The position numbers and the translations under genes were made by a program. The notes beneath the pieces are model-generated. The model was not told the DNA's origin. It searched no databases and was given only the letters and a program-made list of their open reading frames with translations. This document shows positions 7,728 through 15,478 of a stretch of DNA of 36,150 bases, one piece after another. Each line of letters starts with the position of its first letter. Position 1 is the first letter of the stretch. Location of the stretch: the NCBI RefSeq assembly GCF_049671045.1, contig NZ_JBATUH010000049.1, positions 1 through 36,150 of the forward strand, written 5' to 3'. This DNA is from Parvibaculum sp049671045 (GTDB lineage: Bacteria; Pseudomonadota; Alphaproteobacteria; Parvibaculales; Parvibaculaceae).

Positions 7728-8783
7728 TCAGGCGCGGCGATACCAGTTCACGCCCTTCTCGTCGCGGCTCACCACCGCCTCGCCCCGGCCGATCAGGCAA
7801 TTCAGATGGGCGAGGCTTTCGCCCGTCGCCATGAAGAAGACGTCGGGCCCGATCTTGCGCTTGAAGAGCGCCGGAAAGACGTCGATCGCCCGCTTCGGCT
7901 CCGCCAGAAGCTCATGGAGCTTCGACAGCCCTTCCTTATGGCCGTCGATGAGCTGGGTCAGGCGCGCATGGAGCCCGTAAAAGGGCTCGTTATGCGCGGG
8001 AAGGACAAGCACATTGTCCGGCAGGCCGGCGCGAAGCCGGTGACAGCTATCGATCCAGTCCTGCAAGGGATTCTCATAGGCTTCGGTCGGATGCACGCTG
8101 ACATTCGACGAGATGCGCGGCAGGACCTGATCGCCGGAGATGAGGATTTTCGCTTCCTCGCAATAGAGGCAGACATGCTCCGGCGCATGGCCCGAGCCGA
8201 TAACTACGCGCCAGCTGCGGCCGGCGATGCGCAGCTCGTCGCCTTCCTTCAGCCTGCGGAATATGTCCGGCAGGGGCGAGACGCGCTCGCCGAAATGGCC
8301 GAAGCGCTTGGCATAGCTGTCGAGCCCGCGCTGGCTGAAGCCTGCGGCACGATAGAAATCGAGTGCTTCCCTCGGCGCCTCGCGGCCCGTATCGAGAACG
8401 AGGTTGCGGCACATCAGGAAATCGGTGCGCGACATCTGAAGCTCGACGCCCCATTCGCGCGTGAACCAGCCGGCGAGCCCCACATGGTCGGGATGGAGAT
8501 GGGTGACGACGAGGTCCTTGACCGGCTTGCCCTTCAGGCCGCTCGCAAAGACCTGCCGCCAGAGGCCGATAACCTCCTCGCTCGAGACGCCGGTGTCGAC
8601 CACCGTCCAGCCGTCTTCATCCTCGAGGAGCCAGAGATTGATATGGTCGAGCTGAAAGGGCAGCGGCATTCGCACCCAATAGATACCGGGCGCCGCCTCC
8701 ATCATTTCCCCATGGGCGGGGATGCGCCCCAGCGGATAGCGGAGGGGGCTCACCTCACGTTCCGCGAGCGAAGCATCTGACAT
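7728..8783 (-). CDS. MBL-fold metallo-hydrolase
   Basis: A 351-residue metallo-beta-lactamase-fold hydrolase with the zinc motif HLHPDH (95-100). Later ligands are visible in GSGHAPEH (His), LISGDQ (Asp) and PAHNEPF (His), so a dinuclear centre is expected. The C-terminal ~90 residues form a helical extension like that of LACTB2-type hydrolases. I start it at ATG 8783 (MSDASLAER) because GGAGAG lies 7 bases before it; an in-frame ATG at 8828 would add 15 residues without a clear ribosome site. It lies 89 bases downstream of the acyl-CoA dehydrogenase on the same strand and may share its transcript, which would fit hydrolysis of a thioester, lactone or glyoxalase-II-type substrate. That substrate range is inference. 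Confidence 0.88.
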   Translation of the reverse strand: MSDASLAEREVSPLRYPLGRIPAHGEMMEAAPGIYWVRMPLPFQLDHINLWLLEDEDGWTVVDTGVSSEEVIGLWRQVFASGLKGKPVKDLVVTHLHPDHVGLAGWFTREWGVELQMSRTDFLMCRNLVLDTGREAPREALDFYRAAGFSQRGLDSYAKRFGHFGERVSPLPDIFRRLKEGDELRIAGRSWRVVIGSGHAPEHVCLYCEEAKILISGDQVLPRISSNVSVHPTEAYENPLQDWIDSCHRLRAGLPDNVLVLPAHNEPFYGLHARLTQLIDGHKEGLSKLHELLAEPKRAIDVFPALFKRKIGPDVFFMATGESLAHLNCLIGRGEAVVSRDEKGVNWYRRA

Positions 8784-8872
8784 TTGAACTCTCCAACTGT
8801 CCTTCCGTGATAGGGAGGCACGGAGCAAACGTCAAATCAGGGTAGAATTTTCCCGGCGAACGCTGGGGAAAG

Positions 8873-10663
8873 TCAGTTGCCGAGCCCTTCGGCGTCGAGC
8901 GCGTAGAGCATGCCCGCGCCGGCCGTGGAAGGCGCGACGAGCCCCGCCGCGAGCGGAAGCTGCTGGGCGGCATAGAAGCCCGCCGTGGCGAGCCGCGCCT
9001 GCATGAAGCCGTCGCCGTCGCTGGCCGCCGCCGCGAGAGCGCCGAGCGCGAGGAAATGCCCGCCCGCGACCGTGCCGAAAAGGCGCAGATAGGGGGCCGC
9101 GCCGGCAAGGCAGTCGTCGGACGAGGATTTGAGCCGCGCCAGCATCCATGCCGTCGCTTCATCGAGCGCGTCGAGCCCCTTGTCGAGCGCGGAGCCGATG
9201 GCCGCGAGGTCGTCGCGGTTGGAGCGCTGGGTACGCGCCACCGTCTCGCGCATTTCGTCGATGAAGGCTCGCACCACCGCGCCATTGCCGAGCGGCAATT
9301 TGCGCGTGACGAGGTCGATCGCCTGAATGCCGTTGGTGCCTTCATAGATCGGCAGGATGCGCGCATCGCGATAATACTGCGCCGCGCCCGTCTCCTCGAT
9401 GAAGCCCATGCCGCCATGGATCTGCACGCCGATGGAAGCGACCTCGACGCCGATATCGGTCGAGAAGCTCTTGGCGATCGGCGTCAGAAGATCGGCGCGC
9501 GCGCGGCCCGCCTCGCGCGCCGCTTCATCCGCGCCGTGATGGGCGCTGTCGATGGCGACCGCATTCGCGTAGCAGATGGCGCGCGCCGCCTCGGTGAGCG
9601 ACTTCATGGTGAGAAGCATCCGCCGCACATCGGGATGGGCGACGATGGGCGCCATTTCGCCCGGAGGCAGATCGGAGCCTGCGGGCCTTCCCTGCCTGCG
9701 CTCATTCGCATAGGCGAGCGCATGCTGATAGGCGCGCTCGGCGATGGCCACGCCCTGCGTGCCGACGAGAAGCCGGGCATTGTTCATCATCGTGAACATG
9801 CAGGCGAGGCCCCTGTTCTCCTCGCCGATCAGCGTGCCGATGGCGCCGCCCTCGTCGCCATATGACATGACGCAGGTGGGGCTGCCGTGAATGCCGAGCT
9901 TTTCCTCGAGCCCGACGCATTTGACATCATTGCGCGCGCCGAGCGAGCCGTCCGGATTGACGAGGAATTTCGGCACGAGGAAGAGCGAGATGCCGCGCGT
10001 GCCAGCAGGCGCGTCCGGCAGGCGCGCCAGCACGAGATGGACGATGTTGTCGGCCATGTCGTGATCGCCATAGGTGATGAAGATCTTGGTGCCGGTGATG
10101 CGGTAGGTGCCGTCACCCTGCGGCACGGCCTTCGCCTTGAGCGCGTTGAGATCGGAGCCCGCCTGTGGCTCGGTGAGGTTCATGGTGCCGGTCCACTCGC
10201 CCGAGACGAGCCTGGCGAGATAGAGCCGCTTCTGCTCTTCCGTGCCATGAGCGGTCAGCGCCTCGATCGCGCCCTGCGAGAGGATGGGGCAGAGGCCGAA
10301 GGACATGTTGGCCGCGTTCCACATCTCCTGCATGGCCGTGGCGAGCGCCAGCGGCAGGCCCTGCCCGCCATATTCCGGCGCAGCCGCAAGCGCGCCCCAG
10401 CCGCCATCGACCCAGCGCCGATAGGCTTCGGCGAACCCCTTGGGCGTCCTGACGCCATCGGCCTCGAGCCGCGCACCTTCCCGGTCGGCCGACTGGTTGA
10501 GCGGCGCCAGCACCTCGCCCGCGAGCTTCGCGCCCTCTTCGAGCACCGCATCGACGAGATCGGGCGTCAGTTCCGCGAACCCGCCTCCGGCGGACAGGCC
10601 GCCGAGGCCGGCAACCTCCTGAAGCACGAAAGCCATGTCGCGGACGGGGGCGCGGTAGCTCAT
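8873..10663 (-). CDS. Acyl-CoA dehydrogenase with C-terminal extension (DmdC-like)
   Basis: A 596-residue FAD-dependent acyl-CoA dehydrogenase, longer than the ~380-residue classical enzymes because of an N-terminal segment (YRAPVRDMAFVLQEV) and a C-terminal domain from about 470 onward. This architecture matches the DmdC (3-methylmercaptopropionyl-CoA dehydrogenase)/AidB-like group. Motifs are MNLTEPQAGSD (161-171), GTKIFIT (191-197), QIHGGMGFIEE (414-424) and IYEGTNGIQAIDL (439-451), with E441 as likely catalytic base. It is divergent from an SDR gene. The true substrate is unknown: DmdC-like proteins are numerous in Alphaproteobacteria and many are not involved in DMSP metabolism. No dmdA, dmdB or dmdD is seen in the window. 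Confidence 0.93.
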   Translation of the reverse strand: MSYRAPVRDMAFVLQEVAGLGGLSAGGGFAELTPDLVDAVLEEGAKLAGEVLAPLNQSADREGARLEADGVRTPKGFAEAYRRWVDGGWGALAAAPEYGGQGLPLALATAMQEMWNAANMSFGLCPILSQGAIEALTAHGTEEQKRLYLARLVSGEWTGTMNLTEPQAGSDLNALKAKAVPQGDGTYRITGTKIFITYGDHDMADNIVHLVLARLPDAPAGTRGISLFLVPKFLVNPDGSLGARNDVKCVGLEEKLGIHGSPTCVMSYGDEGGAIGTLIGEENRGLACMFTMMNNARLLVGTQGVAIAERAYQHALAYANERRQGRPAGSDLPPGEMAPIVAHPDVRRMLLTMKSLTEAARAICYANAVAIDSAHHGADEAAREAGRARADLLTPIAKSFSTDIGVEVASIGVQIHGGMGFIEETGAAQYYRDARILPIYEGTNGIQAIDLVTRKLPLGNGAVVRAFIDEMRETVARTQRSNRDDLAAIGSALDKGLDALDEATAWMLARLKSSSDDCLAGAAPYLRLFGTVAGGHFLALGALAAAASDGDGFMQARLATAGFYAAQQLPLAAGLVAPSTAGAGMLYALDAEGLGN

Positions 10664-10687
10664 GGGATCATCCTCGAAAACTGGATT

Positions 10688-10717
10688 CTGACAGGCGCGG
10701 GCTTTTTATCCTATTCT
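10688..10717 (+). promoter_or_regulatory. Candidate sigma-70 promoter for the SDR gene
   Basis: CTGACA at 10688-10693 matches five of six -35 consensus bases. It is separated by 18 bases from TATTCT at 10712-10717, which matches four of six -10 bases. Transcription would start about 27 bases before the ATG at 10751, which has AGGAAG 5 bases upstream. Confidence 0.45.
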
Positions 10718-10750
10718 CGCCGCCGAATGAACCTGTCGAAAGGAAGCAGC

Positions 10751-11575
10751 ATGGCCAGCGGCGAAGCAAAGAGGCGGACGGCGCTCGTCACCGGCGCGTC
10801 GGCGGGTATCGGCCGCGAGCTCGCGCTCGTCTTCGCAAGCCACGGCTTCGATGTTGTGCTGGTGGCAAGGCGCGAGGACCGGCTGAAGGATCTCGCGGAG
10901 CGCATCGGCAGGGAGCATGGCGTCAGGGCGCATGTGCTGGCGCTCGACCTTGCAGATCCCGCCGCGCCCAGACGCCTCTTCGACGAGATGGCGGCACGCC
11001 ACATCATGATCGACGCTCTCGTCAACAATGCGGGCTATACCGTGCCCGGCCATTTCCGCGATACGCAATGGGATGACCAGAGGGCTCTCATTCAGGTGAT
11101 GGTGACGGCGGTGGCGGAGCTTTGCCACCTGTTCGGCCCCGGCATGGCGGCGCGGCAATATGGCCGCATCATCAATGTCGCCTCGCTGGCCGGGCATCTG
11201 CCGGGCGCGGCGGGCGGCACGCTCTATGCCGCGAGCAAGGCTTTTGTCATCAAGCTGTCGGAGAGCCTCGCTCTCGAATATCAGGGCCGCAATGTGCATG
11301 TGACGGCGCTCTGCCCGGGCTTCACCTATTCGGAGTTCCATGACGTCGCGGGCAATCGCGCCGAGATGAACAAGCTGCCGAAATTCATGTGGATGAACGG
11401 CGACGCCGTGGCGCGCGAAGCCTATGAGGCCGTGATGGCGGGAAGGCCCGTCATCATCAATGGCAGGCTCAACAATTTCATCGCGCTTCTGGCGCGGCTT
11501 CTGCCCCAGCGCCTCGTCCATGCGCTGATGGCGCGCAACCAGCGCAATGCGAAAGCGAAACCCCGTGCCGCCTGA
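10751..11575 (+). CDS. SDR-family NAD(P)-dependent oxidoreductase
   Basis: A 274-residue classical short-chain dehydrogenase/reductase. The Rossmann glycine motif TGASAGIG is at 14-21, NNAG at 92-95, the catalytic Ser at about 145 in INVASLAG, and Y159-x3-K163 in LYAASKA. The C-terminal segment (PVIINGRLNNFIALLARLLP) resembles the DltE/YqjQ-like group of SDRs, but the substrate is unknown. The ATG at 10751 is favoured by AGGAAG just upstream; an earlier ATG at 10727 lacks a ribosome site. Its last 29 bases overlap the sua5 frame, so the two are likely cotranscribed. Confidence 0.9.
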   Translation: MASGEAKRRTALVTGASAGIGRELALVFASHGFDVVLVARREDRLKDLAERIGREHGVRAHVLALDLADPAAPRRLFDEMAARHIMIDALVNNAGYTVPGHFRDTQWDDQRALIQVMVTAVAELCHLFGPGMAARQYGRIINVASLAGHLPGAAGGTLYAASKAFVIKLSESLALEYQGRNVHVTALCPGFTYSEFHDVAGNRAEMNKLPKFMWMNGDAVAREAYEAVMAGRPVIINGRLNNFIALLARLLPQRLVHALMARNQRNAKAKPRAA

Positions 11576-12545
11576 ACTCCTGCCCGCCAACGAAGAAGCC
11601 ATCGCCCATGCCGGCGCCCTGCTGCGCGAGGGACGGCTCGTCGCCTTTCCGACCGAGACGGTCTATGGCCTCGGCGCGGATGCGACGAATGACAGGGCCG
11701 TCGCCTCGATCTTCGAGACGAAGGGAAGACCGACCTTCAATCCGCTCATCGTGCATGTGTCGGGCCGAGAGGAAGCGGCGCGCCACGCCCGCTTCACGCC
11801 GGAGGCCGATGCGCTCGCCCGCGCCTTCTGGCCCGGCGGCATCACGCTTGTACTTCCGCGCCTCGCCACGACGCCGATCTCGCTTCTCGTGAGCGCCGGG
11901 CTCGACACCGTTGCGCTCCGCGCGCCCGGCCACCCGATCGCGCAGGCGCTCATCCGCGCGGCAGGCCGCCCGATCGCCGCTCCGTCCGCCAATGCGTCGG
12001 GCGAGGTGAGCCCGACACGGGCGCAGCATGTGATGGCATCGCTCGGCACGCGCGAGGCGCTCGCCCTCATCCTCGACGGGGGCTCGTGCCCGCTCGGCCT
12101 CGAATCGACCGTCATCGGTTTCCCGGAAAGAGGCGCCCCCACCCTTCTCCGCCCCGGCGCCATCGCGCGCGACGAGATCGAAAAAGTGCTAGGACGAAAG
12201 CTCGCCGCCGCCGACGCTGCATCCGGCGAGGCGGGCCGCTCGTCGCCCGGCCAGCTTGCAAGCCATTATGCGCCGCGCGCGCCCCTGCGCCTCGATGTCG
12301 AAAATCCGCGCGAGGACGAACTGCTCCTCGCCTTCGGGCCGCATGTGCCGGATTGTTCCCGGCCGGTCATGAACCTTTCGGCCACCGGCGACCTGCAAGA
12401 GGCGGCGGCCAACCTCTTCGCCATGCTGCGCTCGCTCGACCAGCTTGCGGAAGGCCGCGCCATCGCGGTCATGCCCGTTCCGGCAAGGGGTCTTGGCGAG
12501 GCGATCAACGACCGCCTGAGGCGAGCCGCAGCGCCGCGCGACTGA
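11547..12545 (+). CDS. L-threonylcarbamoyladenylate synthase (Sua5 type)
   Basis: A 332-residue Sua5/YwlC enzyme that makes threonylcarbamoyl-AMP from threonine, bicarbonate and ATP for t6A37 tRNA modification. The YrdC domain occupies about residues 15-200 (VAFPTETVYGLGADA, RPTFNPLIVHV, APSANASGEVSPT). A C-terminal Sua5 domain follows (SPGQLASHYAP onward), which distinguishes it from shorter TsaC. The ATG at 11547 gives a 29-base overlap with the SDR. A GTG at 11565 (PPELLPANEEA) would cut the overlap to 11 bases and is also plausible. It ends 17 bases from the convergent UPF0114 gene. Confidence 0.93.
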   Translation: MRKRNPVPPELLPANEEAIAHAGALLREGRLVAFPTETVYGLGADATNDRAVASIFETKGRPTFNPLIVHVSGREEAARHARFTPEADALARAFWPGGITLVLPRLATTPISLLVSAGLDTVALRAPGHPIAQALIRAAGRPIAAPSANASGEVSPTRAQHVMASLGTREALALILDGGSCPLGLESTVIGFPERGAPTLLRPGAIARDEIEKVLGRKLAAADAASGEAGRSSPGQLASHYAPRAPLRLDVENPREDELLLAFGPHVPDCSRPVMNLSATGDLQEAAANLFAMLRSLDQLAEGRAIAVMPVPARGLGEAINDRLRRAAAPRD

Positions 12546-12562
12546 GCCGCGGAGCGCGCGGG

Positions 12563-13057
12563 CTATTTCTTCGCAGAAATGCGCTCGAGCAGGCCCAGAG
12601 ATACGGCGGAAACGACGAAGGCCATGTGCATGATCGTCATCCACATGATCTTTCCATTGTCGTACTGGCTCGCATTGAGAAAGATCTGCAGCAGATGAAT
12701 GGACGAGATCGCGACGATGGCCGACGCGACCTTGACCTTCAGGCTGCCGGAATCGAGCTTGCCCAGCCAGTTGAGATCGGTTTTCGACTCATCGAAACGG
12801 CTGACGAAATTCTCATAGCTCGAGATCATCACCATGAGCACGAGGCTTGCGACCAGGGCCGCGTCTATCAGGCTCAGCATGGCGAGGATCATGTCGGCCT
12901 CGTCATAGGTCAGCACGCCCTTGATGACCTTGAGAAGCTTGACGACGTAGGAACCGGCATAGGCCGCAAGGGCGAGCCCGAGACCGATATAGAAAATGAC
13001 CAGAATCCAGCGCGCGGAGAGGATGACGCGCTCAACAAAAAGCTCGGCTGACTTCAT
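12563..13057 (-). CDS. UPF0114 (YqhA) family inner-membrane protein
   Basis: A 164-residue integral membrane protein of the UPF0114/TIGR00645 family, function not established. Hydrophobic segments lie at about 13-36 (LSARWILVIFYIGLGLALAA), 58-78, 107-126 and 135-158, consistent with four transmembrane helices. The start at 13057 (MKSAELFVERVILSARW) matches the family N-terminus (short amphipathic lead, then VILSSRWL). The frame is open further upstream but that part lies antisense-free within the VOC gene region and shows no family similarity. It may share a transcript with the two-domain VOC gene 56 bases upstream. Confidence 0.85.
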   Translation of the reverse strand: MKSAELFVERVILSARWILVIFYIGLGLALAAYAGSYVVKLLKVIKGVLTYDEADMILAMLSLIDAALVASLVLMVMISSYENFVSRFDESKTDLNWLGKLDSGSLKVKVASAIVAISSIHLLQIFLNASQYDNGKIMWMTIMHMAFVVSAVSLGLLERISAKK

Positions 13058-13113
13058 ACGGGTCCTCGATTGATGCTGCCTCAATATGGCATCGCGATCG
13101 AAAATTTCCAGCG

Positions 13114-14025
13114 CTAGTCGGCAGCCGGAACAGGCCCGACGAGCAGGGTCGGTATCCCCATGGTCGGCGGCCTCAGCGTCGCGACCTCGGTGCCCTTCTT
13201 GCGGCCGCGGCGCACCTCCGACACCTCGACGCCGTCCCGCAGCAGCCGCTCGCGCATGGCGCTGACGTCGCCAGCCTTCCATGCGAGGCCCCAGTAATGA
13301 TCGTCGGCAGGCGCCTTCGCCTTGTCGAGCGGTTCGACCACCTCGATGGTCACGCCGCCGAGCCGGAAGAAGAGCTGGCGGACGCCCCATTCCGGCTTCG
13401 ACTGATCGAGGGCGAGGCGGATGCCGAGCTTGTCGCCGAGAAGCACCTTCAGCGCTTCGGCATCGGCCGTCATGATGACGATGTGATCGAGCGCGGAAAT
13501 CGCATCCTCGGCGGCCACGCCGTCGCGAAGCTCCGCCGGCGGGAGATTTTCGCGCCGGCTCGTCTCCTCGGTCAGAAGAATGCTGATGCCCCTTGTCAGG
13601 CCGGTGGGGATGAGTACGTTGCGCCAGCTGCGGGCCCTGGCGCCGTCCCGCGCCTCGCCCTGGGGCAGCGCGACGGCGGCGAGGCCGCTTGCGGTGAGCG
13701 CCCGCGCCGCCCCTTCCGCATCCGGCGTCCTGAGAACGAGGGTCATCACCCCCTCGCCTCTCCAGTCAAGGTAGCGGGTGATCACCTTTCCCCACGGGCC
13801 TCCATTGACCGGCTCCACCAGTTCAAGGGCCATGTTGTCGAGCCGAAAAATGACGTGCGCGGTGCCGCCTCCCGGATCGTTGTGGCGCCAGGAGGGCGAA
13901 CGGCCGAGTATGCGCGTATAGACCTCCTCGGCTTCGGCGAGGTTCTTCACGACGACTATGACGCGCTCCACGGCGTCGACTATCGTCGCTTCGGGCGTTC
14001 TTCCGGGCATCTCTTCGGGCATCAT
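13114..14025 (-). CDS. Two-domain VOC/glyoxalase-superfamily protein
   Basis: A 303-residue protein with two vicinal-oxygen-chelate modules, about 15-130 (AVERVIVVVKNLAEAEEVYTR) and about 170-300 (ALDHIVIMTADAEALKVLLG). Each has a beta-strand ending in a potential metal-ligand Glu (ALELVEP, TIEVVEP). The second module has the usual His in LDHIVI, whereas the first lacks it (VERVIV), so probably only one metal site forms or ligands are shared. It resembles the glyoxalase-like and ring-cleavage dioxygenase fold in general; the substrate is unknown. Two adjacent ATGs (14025 and 14022) exist with only a weak ribosome site. It is divergent from the serine hydrolase with 76 bases between them. Confidence 0.85.
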   Translation of the reverse strand: MMPEEMPGRTPEATIVDAVERVIVVVKNLAEAEEVYTRILGRSPSWRHNDPGGGTAHVIFRLDNMALELVEPVNGGPWGKVITRYLDWRGEGVMTLVLRTPDAEGAARALTASGLAAVALPQGEARDGARARSWRNVLIPTGLTRGISILLTEETSRRENLPPAELRDGVAAEDAISALDHIVIMTADAEALKVLLGDKLGIRLALDQSKPEWGVRQLFFRLGGVTIEVVEPLDKAKAPADDHYWGLAWKAGDVSAMRERLLRDGVEVSEVRRGRKKGTEVATLRPPTMGIPTLLVGPVPAAD

Positions 14026-14101
14026 TCGACTCTGTACCTGCTAGGATGGGCGCCATGCTAAACTCCGTCCGCGAAATTGCGAAGCCCGCACCGGCCTTTT
14101 C

Positions 14102-15478
14102 ATGATTCCAGAAATGTCAGGCATCTCTTCCCGTCTCGACGATCTGACGCGCGCCTTTGGCGTGCCCGGCGCGGCGCTCGCCGTCTGGGCGCGGGGCGAG
14201 CTCTCAGAGGCGGCATCGGGCGTGGTCAATATCGAGACGCACGTGCCCGCAACGCCGGACACGCTGTTCCAGATCGGCTCGATCACGAAGCTCTACACGG
14301 CCGCCATCTGCCTTCAGCTCGTCGAGGAAGGAAGGCTCGCGCTCGACGAGCCCGTCAGAACGTGGCTGCCGGAGTTCAGCGTCGCCGATGCCGGTGCCAG
14401 CGCGCGCATCACGTTGCGCGATCTTCTCACTCACAGGAGCGGCATCGAGGGCGATTTCTTCAAGGATGCCGGGCGCGGCGAGGACCGCATCGCGCGCTTC
14501 GTCGGCATGCTCGGCACGCTCGGGCAGGTCCATGCTCCCGGCGCCATGTTTTCCTATTGCAATACGGGCTTCGTCATTGCCGGGCGCCTCATCGAGGTCG
14601 CGGGCGGCGAGCCCTGGGACAAGGCCGTGCGCAGGCGCATCGTCAAGCCTCTCGGCACGCCCGCCTTCTCGACCCTGCCCGAACAGGCCATGCGCTACCT
14701 AACCGCGATCGGCCATCTCAGCACAGGCGACCGGCTTTTCGTGTCGCCCATCGCCTATCTCGCGCAATCGAACGCGCCCGCAGGCTCGATGCCGATGGCG
14801 AGGGCGCGCGATGTCATCGCCTTTGCACGCATGCTGATGAATGGCGGCGCCGCGCAGGACGGCACCCGCATCCTGTCGCCTGAAAGCGTTCGCGCCATGC
14901 ATGAGATGAACGTCACATGCCCGCCGCGCATGAATATCGACGCCATAGGACTTGCGACCTTCCTGTGGGACTGGGACGGCGACGGACGCTACGAAACCTT
15001 CGGGCATGACGGCTCGACCATCGGCCAGGCGGCATGGCTGCGCTACCATCCGGCAAGCGGAACGGCCATGGCCCTCCTCACCAATGGCGGCAACGGCAAG
15101 GGGCTCGCGCAAGCCATCATCGGCGAGATCTTCTCGACCCATGCGGGGATCGCTCCGCCCGCGCCGCCCGCCCCCACGCCAGGGCTCGCTCTCGATCTCG
15201 CGCGCTATGCAGGGCGCTATGCCAATGTCATGGAGACGGTGGAGGTCGCGGTGGAAGGCGGACAGCTCATCGCCACGACAATCTCCTCGCCCGATTTCGC
15301 CGTCATTTCCGGCGGCGGCAAGCGCGTCGCGCTCGCGCCGGTCGAACCCTCGCTGTTCGTCGGCACGCCTCCCGGCATGACGCTTCCGGCGACCTATCAT
15401 TTCCTCGAAGCGGACGAAGAAGGCCGTCCGCTCATTCTCCATACGGGCGTCCGCGCGCATCGGAGGATCGCATCGTGA
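14102..15478 (+). CDS. Serine beta-lactamase-like hydrolase (class C/EstB type)
   Basis: A 458-residue penicillin-binding-protein-fold hydrolase. The catalytic motifs are complete: S60-I-T-K63 (nucleophile and base), Y152-C-N154, and H302-D-G304 in place of KTG, as in EstB-type esterases and many non-lactamase homologs. Residues about 10-350 form the beta-lactamase domain. The last ~100 residues (LDLARYAGRYANVMETVEV ...) look like a C-terminal beta-barrel (DUF3471-like). No signal peptide is evident (MIPEMSGISSRLDD), so it is probably cytoplasmic and an esterase or peptidase rather than a resistance enzyme. Its stop overlaps the GTG of the next gene. Confidence 0.9.
   Translation: MIPEMSGISSRLDDLTRAFGVPGAALAVWARGELSEAASGVVNIETHVPATPDTLFQIGSITKLYTAAICLQLVEEGRLALDEPVRTWLPEFSVADAGASARITLRDLLTHRSGIEGDFFKDAGRGEDRIARFVGMLGTLGQVHAPGAMFSYCNTGFVIAGRLIEVAGGEPWDKAVRRRIVKPLGTPAFSTLPEQAMRYLTAIGHLSTGDRLFVSPIAYLAQSNAPAGSMPMARARDVIAFARMLMNGGAAQDGTRILSPESVRAMHEMNVTCPPRMNIDAIGLATFLWDWDGDGRYETFGHDGSTIGQAAWLRYHPASGTAMALLTNGGNGKGLAQAIIGEIFSTHAGIAPPAPPAPTPGLALDLARYAGRYANVMETVEVAVEGGQLIATTISSPDFAVISGGGKRVALAPVEPSLFVGTPPGMTLPATYHFLEADEEGRPLILHTGVRAHRRIAS

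Noticed and set aside
14102..15478. Beta-lactamase resistance gene
   Set aside because: The SxxK/YxN/HxG set without a signal peptide fits EstB-type esterases or peptidase-like homologs better than a periplasmic resistance enzyme.
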